Assembly: GCA_027596195.1 (NCBI GenBank)
Contig: JADGJG010000596.1
Span: 1-15,957, forward strand
DNA: 15,957 nt
Direction: 5' to 3'
From: Podochytrium sp. JEL0797
Lineage: Eukaryota > Chytridiomycota > Chytridiomycetes > Chytridiales > Chytriomycetaceae
Shown: positions 9,167 to 15,957 of the stretch, one piece after another
Layout: the number at the start of each line of letters is the position of its first letter
Position numbering within the stretch: the first letter of the stretch is position 1
Made by a program: the position numbers and the translations under genes
Notes under the pieces: model-generated
Databases searched by the model: none
What the model saw: only the letters and a program-made list of their open reading frames with translations
Told to the model about the DNA's origin: nothing

Positions 9167-9350
9167 CCAAAGTAATTTGCTTCTTCAAATTCAATCGAAG
9201 GTTAACAAACGTCATTGTTAAAGACCTCGTCCTCAACACGCGTTCAAATAACCTCAAACGCTCCCAGTTTCTTTTGCGACAACGTGGAAAAGTTCGAATC
9301 ACACAAGCCATCAGTCATCTAATCATTGTTTTGAATTTGATTGACGGATC

Positions 9351-9357
9351 TATAAAA
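9351..9357 (+). promoter_or_regulatory. TATA box of copy 2
   Basis: TATAAAA lies 47 nt upstream of the ATG at 9398. This spacing leaves room for a short 5' UTR and argues that the ATG at 9398 is in the first exon. Confidence 0.6.
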
Positions 9358-9397
9358 TTTTCGAGCTGCCCAAAATTGCCAATCAAAAAAAGAAGCA

Positions 9398-10129
9398 ATG
9401 AATTCGACAACCACAACGCCTTCGACAACACTCTCCTTCGATTCTGTGGGGAGTACCTGCAGCGCCATCCAGCCATGCGCTTCCGGCCTCATCTGCGCCT
9501 ACCCCGCGGGCCAAACAATCCCCGTCTGCATCCCAGAGCCCTCCACACTCCCAGGCAACCTCACCTACCTCGACATGGGAACCCCCAACGCCTTCTCTTG
9601 CCTCCCCGTCAACCAAACCCTCTCGCAAGACCTCTGTCCAGCCGGAAACCTCTTTTGCCGTATCCCGAGTTACGACCCCAATTTCGTGAACCCCAGTTCG
9701 CACAACTCCGTGTACGGGTGTCGCTTGGCCGGGCCAGATACGCTCCAAACAGTGGGCACGAATGCAACGTGTGGTATTCCCAACGTGGTTTGTGCAAAAG
9801 GAAATGTTTGTTCGTACGGCAACTGGCAAACTCGCCTTCAGAGCGCGCCGTTTCTCGATCCAATCACGTACTATGGAATATGCATTCTGTATGAAGGAAT
9901 GAATCCCGCCAGGGGCGGGTTGGGGTGCGGCCAAGATTCAACGGGCACATGTGCGGCTGGAGAGGATATGTGCGTGTTTCCGCAATACGCGGCCGATCCG
10001 CAATTGATTTATGGGTGTATCAAGTATGGCAGTATGTCGTTAAACTTTCCTCGTTCTCCTTCGTCCGCGCCGGGTGCTTTGATGGGCAGCGTGGTTGCGC
10101 TCGTTCTGGGGGTTCTTGTTTTCTTGTGA
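9398..10129 (+). CDS. cysteine-rich surface-type protein with hydrophobic C-terminus (copy 2)
   Basis: This single-exon frame of 243 residues starts at the first ATG after a TATA box. It begins with a Ser/Thr-rich segment (MNSTTTTPSTTLSFDSVG). It has 16 cysteines spread evenly through residues ~20-210, in short contexts such as STCSAIQPCASGLIC, FSCLP, LFCRIP, YGCRLAGPDTLQT, DMCVFPQY and YGCIKYG. It ends with a SPSSAPGA linker and about 17 hydrophobic residues with no charged tail. An even cysteine count and a terminal hydrophobic tail fit an extracellular disulfide-bonded protein with a GPI anchor or a C-terminal membrane anchor. However, no N-terminal signal peptide is visible from this start, and I found no convincing upstream signal exon. 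I do not recognise the family. Copy 1, about 1 kb upstream, is a damaged paralogue. Two AATAAA signals follow the stop. Confidence 0.8.
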   Translation: MNSTTTTPSTTLSFDSVGSTCSAIQPCASGLICAYPAGQTIPVCIPEPSTLPGNLTYLDMGTPNAFSCLPVNQTLSQDLCPAGNLFCRIPSYDPNFVNPSSHNSVYGCRLAGPDTLQTVGTNATCGIPNVVCAKGNVCSYGNWQTRLQSAPFLDPITYYGICILYEGMNPARGGLGCGQDSTGTCAAGEDMCVFPQYAADPQLIYGCIKYGSMSLNFPRSPSSAPGALMGSVVALVLGVLVFL

Positions 10130-10152
10130 ATCCCCCCCTCATAACATGAGAG

Positions 10153-10194
10153 AATAAATTCGGGATCATAACCTCGCTACGGTTTTGTAATAAA
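10153..10194 (+). terminator. two AATAAA signals after copy 2
   Basis: AATAAA occurs at 10153-10158 and 10189-10194, 24 and 60 nt after the stop of the intact cysteine-rich gene. Either could direct 3'-end formation. The assignment rests on the hexamer and its position. Confidence 0.5.
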
Positions 10195-10675
10195 GGGCGA
10201 TGATTTCAGTGTTTATTCCGAAAGCCGTTCATGCCGCTTCTCGTCCCCCCTTCTTGCTGCGCTAACACAGCAACACGCGTTAGCTCACCCGTTCCCGATT
10301 GTCGAAGCCTGCCTCACGCGACTTTTTGAGCCTTTTTGAGAAATGACGGCTCCTCAACTTCCAAACGGGCAGCCGCAAACCAGAACGCGACGAATATTCA
10401 TCCTCTCTCCTTTGAAATCATGACCTTGGTTTTACGGAGACCGACCAATGGTGAGTGGGGCTTACTTGGAATGGTTTACCTTCCCAATTAAATGTTTAAA
10501 CACCAATCTGGAGGTGTTTCGGGTTTCGAGGCAGTGAGGTGGGTCTTCCCTCCCCCCCTCCCCCCCACGGCTTGTAAACCAAAAGCAATATGTTGTATTC
10601 AGTGTTCATTTCACGCCATCTTTCCTCCCACACACTCTCTCGTCTCCTGCGCTTCACCCCCCCTCCCCCCGTCTT
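10195..10675. other. convergent intergenic region with C-rich tracts
   Basis: The stretch lies between two converging genes and contains no supported coding region. It holds two clusters of C runs on the plus strand, near 10548-10567 and 10657-10670, which are G runs on the MSH6 sense strand just after its stop codon. TTTATT at 10212-10217 would be an AATAAA for MSH6, but it is about 460 nt from the stop. Confidence 0.5.
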
Positions 10676-13600
10676 TCATCCCAACGACTTGAAAATAGCC
10701 CGCGTAGCTCGCCCATTCCACAAATTGGCAAAATCCGCCTGACGCGACATTTTGAGGCTAATATATGCGAAAAAAAACGATGCGTGAGTGAGAACACGGA
10801 AAAAACAAAAACAGAGAGAGATCCCCCAAAAATACTCACCCCGATACATTGTCTCGTCCCATTTTGAGCTTGCGCTCAAACCCGGATGCAACGCGTTCCG
10901 CCGTGTCGACAATCTGACCGAAAAGAAGAGGGAGGTAAATGCGGCTTCCGAAAACAACAAAAACAAACAAAACTAACCGAAGCCGGAACACCCGCCATCA
11001 CCGCAACATTCATTCCAAAACTCTTTGGACACACCCCCTCCGCAAGCTTATACAAGAACGTAATTTGATGCCTGTGCACCATAAAAAAAATCAGCACCCA
11101 ACCGGCAACCACCCCCCCCATTTCCAACACAAACACCAAAAAAAAACACTCACTTCTCCTCATCTGCCACAAAACTCATATACCTCAACCCGACCCCTCC
11201 ACACCCTTCAAACTCCCGTGTCAACATGCCATAATGCGTCGAAAAAAGCCCCAAACACCGCGTGCGTGTCACAAGCTCATACAACACCCCAAACGCAATC
11301 GCGTACCCGTCAAACGTGCTCGTCCCGCGTCCCAGTTCATCGAGAATCACAAGCGACCGCGGGGTCGCTTCACGCAGGATTTTACTCGTTTCGGAGAGCT
11401 CAACCATGAATGTGGATTGACCCGCGAGAATGTTGTCGTGTGCGCCGATGCGCGTGAAGATGCGCGAGAAGGGGGTTAAGCGGCAGGTTTGGGCGGGGAC
11501 GTAGCATCCCATTTGGGCCATCATGACGGCGAGGCAGGTTTGGCGGAGGAGAGTGGATTTGCCTCCCATGTTGGGGCCAGTGAGGAGAACCATGTTGGCC
11601 GCACCGCCCGTATCCCCTCCGAGCAACAAATCATTCGGAATCACATCCTTTCCCTTATCCACGAGGATACAAGGGTGCCTCAGTTCCGTCACATCCAACA
11701 CGCTGTCACACCCGTCCACAGCCGGCACAAACTGAGGTCGACACAAAGGCCCTTGCATGGCGGATCGACACAGCGCGAGACTCAAAAGACAATCGAGTTC
11801 AGCCACGCGTTTCGTGACCGTGAGCCAGGACGAGTAATGCGTGTCGAATTTGGCAAACATGCGTGTACGCACGTGTTTGAGGGCTTGGTCGCGTTCTTCG
11901 CGCGCAATGAGGTACCTGTCGAGGATGCGTTTCGTTTCGGGGGTGTAGTATCGCGTGACGGCCTAAAAACGGAGGGGGGGAGGGGGGGGGGGTTCGTTTT
12001 TAGCACCCCGCGCACACTTTTTACCAAAAGAAAAAAGCAAGTATCACAAACCTGAGTCTTACTCTGCACAACCCACCCCGCCGGAACCTTCCTCCCCTCT
12101 CCAACCTTCACCTCCACCTGAAACAAATCCTTGCCCAAATCCCGATACGCGAGTTTACACCCCATCGAGCGTTCATACCCTTTCCTCACTGCCTCAAATT
12201 CTTCCGCAAGACAGTCCAAATGCGCGTCGGCAGCGTCAAACACGTCATCGTACCCGCGGTTTGCCACGATTTCGGTCGTGGCGAGGCCCGCGGAGTGGTC
12301 GAACGCGTTTTCGAAAAAGTCGAGGGATTCGAGGAGGGTCGGGGACGTGGTAGTGGTGAGGAGGAGGCGGAGGCGGGTGGAGCGGAGGGTTTGGGTGGAG
12401 GGTTCGAGGGTGGACATGAGGTTCTAAGAAGTTTTGGGTTTAAAAATAATGAGAAAAAAAACAACACAACAAAAAACAAAAAAAAACTCACAAAAATATC
12501 CTTAAACCCTTTCAACGCGAGCATAAAATCCTTGACGCGCGCGGTACCCGCATGAATCCGCGAAATAATTCGCTCCAGGTCCGGCAACACCCGCAAACAC
12601 GCCACCACCTGGTCCCGTGCGTCGATACACTCAAACAAATCGTCGACCGCGTCGAGTCGCTCATTGATGGCGTCAATGTCTTGAAGTGGGTGACAAACCC
12701 ATCTGTTGATCATTCCCGAGCGAGAGCCAGGTCAGAAACACATTTTGAATCCCTTTCGCCAAAAAAAATACGACTCACGTCTTAAACAACCTCTTCCCAC
12801 TCGGAGAAACGCAATGATTCAACAGCTTGAACAACGTTCCCTCAGTTCCACCATCGCTCGTGTTTTCAAACACCTCGAGATTCAGGAGAGTTTGTCCGTC
12901 CAACACGAGGTTGCCAAATTGACGTAACGGGTCGTAGGTGTGGAAGTTGCGGGCAGACACGAGGTCTTTGTCGAGCTTCAACTGGGAAATTCGGAGGGGG
13001 AAGGAAAAATGAGATTCACACACAGAGAGAGAGAGAGAGAGGGGGGAGAGATAGAGAGAAAGAAAGAGATAGAATCAAAAATAAAGCCGAAAAACTCACA
13101 CTCCTCAAATACGACAACAACCCCCCCAAAGCACTTAACACCACAGGCACATCCTTGACCTTCTCCACGGCTTCCGGCATCGAGACGCAAATCTTGCCCG
13201 CGAGATCCGGCACACCAAAGTACGCTACGCGTTGCAGTTCGTCCCATGTGGCTTCGGCGGACCAGAATTCGGCGTCGGGCACGAGGTGGTTGATTTGAGG
13301 CGATTCGGGGAGACAGTTTTTGATGAGTTTGAAGGTTGTGGCGGAGACGCCGCCCTAAATAGGTTGTTTTGGAGAGTGAGAAGACCAGAAAGGAGGTAGG
13401 GTCACGGCGGGGGAAAGATGGAAAATCACCTTCTCGAGTACAAGTTCCTTTGGTTTCAACTGCCTCAACAATGTCTCCAAATGCGTGCGATGCACATCGT
13501 CTCCAAAATGCGAAACACTAAACTCGGCCGTCGAAGTATCCACGAACGCGACCCCAAACCGCGGTCCCTCTTCCCCCATTCTCACTTCCTCCTTGATGGC

Positions 13601-15012
13601 CATACAATATGTGCTCATGTCGCTCATGAGCAACTGCGTGTCCACGAGCGTGCCGGCTGTAAGCACCATAGTGAGTTCGCGGCGGATGATGGAGTCCTTT
13701 TTGGGGGTGCCAGATTTTTTGTCGTTCATGTCTTTTGAGAGGGCGTTTTCGATTTGATCGACTTTGGCGACTTTGTAGCCTCGGGCAACGAATTGGGAGG
13801 CCTGCGTTTTCGGTTGGTAAGGTCAGAGGAAGGAGCAGGCAAGGGGGAAGGAACGGGTTACCCAAGTGTCGAAACTCATTTCGGGAGCACCACACATTTT
13901 CATGTTGGTTCTGTCCGTGACTTTCCAGTCGAATTCCCGATGAGCCACGTCCGCGTCTTTTTCGTAGAGTTCTATTTTGAAATGTCCGAAAACAAGTAAG
14001 AAATTCGCCAATCATGACCACGAAGCAATCAAAGACAGAGCAACCACTCACCAAAAAACTTTCCCTTTTTGAAAAAGACGATCGTGTCCCAGTGTTTCGA
14101 CTTGATGGTCCAGAATTGGGTTTCAAAGGCGGTGAACTTGTTCCATGCGGAGTCGGGGATGTAGAGGGTGCGTGGGTCGTAGCCCTCTTCGCCTGTTTGA
14201 TTGGTTTGAGCGATGGTGATTTTGGGAGGGAAACGCGGTTGTTGAATGCAATGAGATTATTTACCTGGTCTTCTCTTTTCGGCATCGCGTTCGTCTTGAA
14301 GCCAGGCGTACCTGGACTCGTTTCGCTTCTTGAATTCGTCCGCGCGGTCCTTGTGAGAGAGTGAGTATGGGAGTGTTGTTGCGAACGAGAGTAAACGTAC
14401 CTTTTTTCTGTCGCTTGAAAAGGGCGTCGATTTTGATGGCGTAGTGTATGATTGTGGGGCCATTTGCTTCGCGGGCGTGGTTGGCGTCTTTGAGGCAGAG
14501 GCAAAGTGGGCGAGGGCGGGTGCCTTTTGCGGAGTTTTTGGGACAGACACCTTGGACCGCTTTGCGATGGGCGCGGAGTCGTCGTCGCTCGAGTCGTCGA
14601 TGATTTGTGTGCGTCGCTGCGTGTTGGGGTGAGTGTCATTGCCTGGCAGGTGTCTAGCAGGTGCCTAGCCAGGTGCCTAGCAGATGCCTAGCACACGCCT
14701 CGCACACGCCTCGCACAAGACTCTCACCTTTGCCACTGGCGCCACGACAGCCTCCTCGTCGTCGTCGTCGTCTTCGTCGCGTTGCGCATCCGCCATTTTC
14801 GTGTCGCAGTCCTTGTTTTGACTCTGTTCGGACACGGCTGCGGCGTGCACTTGCGGAGACGCCACGGGCGCCGCCGCGGATGCCACGCTCGGCGATGCCT
14901 GCGACGCTGGAGCAGAAGCAGAGGCGGCAGGCTTTGGCGTGCCAAAGAAGGACGTGATAGTCCGTTGCTTCGAGGGCGTCTTCTTGTTTTTGCCGAGCAT
15001 CTTTTGGTCCAT
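10676..15012 (-). CDS. MSH6: DNA mismatch repair protein MSH6, 14 exons
   Basis: The exons on the minus strand are 15012-14728, 14616-14401, 14349-14265, 14192-14052, 13971-13862, 13801-13430, 13354-13100, 12981-12779, 12702-12492, 12423-12052, 11962-11154, 11071-10978, 10913-10840 and 10757-10676. All junctions are GT..AG and in phase, giving 1102 residues. QRTITSFF (16-23) is a PCNA-binding PIP box. A disordered acidic linker follows, with no PWWP domain. The mismatch-binding F-x-E motif is F241-E243 in KGKFFELYEKDA. The clamp and lever domains include GKRLFKTWVCHPLQD. The ATPase has Walker A GPNMGGKST (879-887), Walker B LVILDELGRGTSTFDG (954-969) and STHY (991-994). The C-terminal helices follow KLAEGVCPKSFGMNVA. 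MSH6 pairs with MSH2 as MutS-alpha, which binds mismatches and small loops in the nucleus and recruits MutL. The PIP box plus this motif order favours MSH6 over MSH3 or MSH2. All key motifs are intact, so the gene is probably functional. Confidence 0.96.
13018..13072. repeat. GA-rich microsatellite in MSH6 intron 7
   Basis: A GA dinucleotide run (about 13024-13041) is followed by a G run and imperfect GA/GAAA repeats. It lies within the intron 12982-13099. On the MSH6 sense strand it is CT-rich. It makes this intron (118 nt) the longest in the gene. Confidence 0.8.
14647..14719. repeat. 11-bp minisatellite in MSH6 intron 1
   Basis: Six units of 11-12 bp follow each other: CAGGTGTCTAG (14647), CAGGTGCCTAGC (14658), CAGGTGCCTAG (14670), CAGATGCCTAG (14681), and CACACGCCTCG twice (14692 and 14703), then a partial CACAAG. 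The array fills most of the 111-nt intron 14617-14727 and ends eight bases from the donor site. A block of CAG.TG.CTAG units passes into a block of CACACGCCTCG units, as expected for unequal exchange or slippage. Confidence 0.85.
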
Positions 15013-15166
15013 CAAAACAAAAAAAAAGTTTCGATTCCATACCACGAGGAAGAAGGGAAAAACAAATGCAATTGGTGCTGTAGGCAAGAACCCCGATATT
15101 GTCAATATCAAAAGAAAGAAAGATGATGAATTGCATGTTGTGTGTTGGACCCCCCTTGAGCGTTTC
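15013..15166. promoter_or_regulatory. probable divergent promoter region of MSH6 and a small plus-strand gene
   Basis: The stretch lies between the MSH6 ATG (minus, 15012-15010) and the ATG of a candidate plus-strand gene at 15167. It is A-rich on the plus strand next to MSH6 (a run of A around 15016-15027) and has no clear TATA box. If both genes are real, 154 bp must serve both. Confidence 0.35.
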
Positions 15167-15539
15167 ATGCTGGTCTCGTACTGGCGAAGCAAAAAAATCC
15201 TGCGGAAGGACATCCAACGAGTTAGTTAATCAACTCCTTTTTTTCTTCATTCACGCCTTACCCTTACCTAAAATTTCCAATTTTACACAGAGAAAGGACG
15301 CAGATGCCAAGATCCGGGCAGATGCTGCTGCTGCTGCGGAGGGAAAAGCAGAAGTGGAGATGAGTCTCCTTCAAAATTTGTCTTCTGCAAAAGTGTACGA
15401 ATTCCATTTTTTTCCTGACCCCACAATCCCACCACAATCCTGTTTTTGTTCCAACCAAAAAAAGGATGCCGGAAGGCAGACCAAAGATACGAAGATTCGT
15501 GCTGCCGCACGAATAAACCAAGTTGTTTCTTTTTGCTGA
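15167..15539 (+). CDS. possible small basic, alanine-rich protein, 3 exons
   Basis: Three candidate exons join at phase 0: 15167-15220, 15291-15392 and 15465-15539. Donors are GTTAGT and GTGTAC; acceptors are ACACAG and AAAAAG. The product would be 76 residues: MLVSYWRSKKILRKDIQR, then RKDADAKIRADAAAAAEGKAEVEMSLLQNL, then a basic tail. The first intron contains a stop in frame, and the T-rich tract before ACACAG looks like a good acceptor. The second intron is a multiple of three with no stop, so it might be coding. I cannot assign a family. The short length and the overlap with a minus-strand frame keep confidence low. The gene is divergent from MSH6. Confidence 0.35.
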
Positions 15540-15794
15540 TACCACCATATCGAAAGAATGCGGGTGCGAGTCGTTTGTGAGGAGATTGGGTTTAATGAAA
15601 GGGGAGTATATCAAACCTTTGTATTTTTTGAAGGGGAACACGCACCACCTCCCCTCGGCAAGATCCGCATCCAACTCGTCTTCAAAGGTTGGATCATAAA
15701 TAGTCAATGAGGTCAAATTCTCCGAACCAGCAATCCCCTTGACAAAGGGTTTTCCGAGAATAAAAATTCGGACAAAACTACTCATTTCGCGCAA
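15264..15794 (-). CDS. possible protein start, minus strand, unknown
   Basis: A 176-codon open frame starts at ATG 15794, with a second ATG at 15785. Its first ~85 residues have a balanced, protein-like composition (MSSFVRIFILGKPFVKGIAG, then an acidic EDELDADLAEGRW segment and FPFKKYKG). The rest, below about 15540, looks like chance sequence and overlaps the candidate plus-strand exons antisense. If real, the gene probably has an intron or ends elsewhere. I recognise no domain. An alternative reading is that the whole frame is chance. Confidence 0.25.
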   Translation of the reverse strand: MREMSSFVRIFILGKPFVKGIAGSENLTSLTIYDPTFEDELDADLAEGRWCVFPFKKYKGLIYSPFIKPNLLTNDSHPHSFDMVVSAKRNNLVYSCGSTNLRIFGLPSGILFLVGTKTGLWWDCGVRKKMEFVHFCRRQILKETHLHFCFSLRSSSSICPDLGICVLSLCKIGNFR

Positions 15795-15866
15795 CCCAAA
15801 CGCACCAGGCTACAACGACATTCGGAAATAAACTGCACTCTTATCAAGGAACCCCAGCCAAAAAAA

Positions 15867-15957
15867 TATAAATAACACCCCCCCCCCCCGGCGGGGGGGG
15901 CCGCCGCGGGGGGGGGCGGGGCGCGCGGGCGCGGGCGGACGGCGCGGAGCGGGGGGG
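15867..15957. other. contig-end G/C homopolymer region, likely artefact
   Basis: After TATAAATA at 15867-15874 the sequence turns abruptly into long C and G runs and C/G mixtures up to the window end, with almost no A or T. The composition is unlike the rest of the window, including its GC-richest exons. It is more likely low-quality or artefactual sequence at an assembly edge than a biological element. Confidence 0.6.

Larger units (their letters stand above)
8219..10194 (+). repeat. tandem segmental duplication carrying the cysteine-rich gene
   Basis: Two direct copies, each about 0.95-1 kb, begin with CAACACGCGTTC at 8219 and 9233. Each includes upstream sequence, a TATA region, the whole coding region and a downstream AATAAA. 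Homology is patchy. The first 101 nt from the ATG differ at only three positions, while the rest of the coding region is clearly more divergent and carries small indels. This mosaic suggests either a conserved 5' segment or local gene conversion. Confidence 0.9.

Noticed and set aside
9292..9300. GTTCGAATC, resembling a tRNA B box
   Set aside because: No acceptor, D-arm or anticodon stem can be built around it, and the duplicated copy at 8274-8282 differs at the key position (GTTGGAATC).
10492..10692. 66-codon plus-strand frame before the MSH6 3' end
   Set aside because: It is made largely from C-run translation (proline stretches) and overlaps the MSH6 terminal exon antisense.
11489..12055. 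188-codon plus-strand frame opposite MSH6 ATPase exon
   Set aside because: Antisense shadow of the Walker-motif exon, with no recognisable domain.
13518..14639. 373-codon minus-strand frame overlapping MSH6
   Set aside because: It runs through MSH6 introns and exons in another frame. The spliced MSH6 reading gives conserved motifs here; this frame gives low-complexity P/T/R/S sequence.
15867..15874. TATAAATA as a promoter
   Set aside because: It leads directly into the G/C artefact region; nothing downstream can be tested in this window.
1..15957. CRISPR array, insertion sequence, or bacterial defence system
   Set aside because: Genes have spliceosomal introns and the only repeats are short tandem types; no spaced direct repeats, transposase or terminal inverted repeats were seen.

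Overview
This window looks like nuclear DNA of a compact fungal genome. The genes carry many short GT-AG introns (51-273 nt), intergenic gaps can be as small as 37 bp, and AATAAA signals follow several genes. A chytrid (Chytridiomycota) is my best guess. It rests mainly on the style of the ankyrin repeats (LLLQDSRVDP-type units), which I know as abundant in chytrids, and it is an inference. The last ~80 bases are almost pure G/C runs and look like a contig-end artefact.

Layout. 213-1144 (+): a five-exon gene for a small RS/lysine-rich nuclear-type protein. 1182-3699 (+): a four-exon gene for a long, mostly disordered, proline-rich protein of unknown function, starting 37 bp after its neighbour. 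3811-6070 (+): a three-exon gene for a 644-residue short-chain dehydrogenase/reductase (SDR) homologue with a CxxC-CxxC zinc-type module and non-canonical active-site residues. 6620-7076 (+): a decayed ankyrin-repeat gene. 7077-8218: no supported gene, but a 73-bp direct repeat. 8219-10194 (+): a tandem duplication of a cysteine-rich protein gene. The downstream copy is intact (9398-10129). The upstream copy has a 1-nt frameshift, a lost cysteine and a rearranged TATA region. 10676-15012 (-): a complete 14-exon MSH6 gene, the best-supported gene in the window. 15167-15539 (+) and 15264-15794 (-): two weak candidate genes. They overlap tail to tail, and the first is divergent from MSH6.

How the genes work together. 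MSH6 should pair with MSH2 to form MutS-alpha, which recognises base mismatches and small loops in DNA, and its N-terminal PIP box should tether it to PCNA. The RS/K-rich protein suggests a role around RNA processing. The genes are otherwise functionally unrelated neighbours; there is no operon-like pathway here. The middle of the window (about 6.1-10.2 kb) is the dynamic part: pseudogenisation, short tandem repeats and a recent local gene duplication lie between conserved housekeeping genes.

I did not find a convincing new multi-gene system. The most unusual items are the SDR with both its glycine motif and its catalytic tyrosine altered, the duplicated cysteine-rich gene pair with promoter and coding decay in one copy, an 11-bp minisatellite inside MSH6 intron 1, and a 51-nt MSH6 intron that could be retained without breaking the frame.
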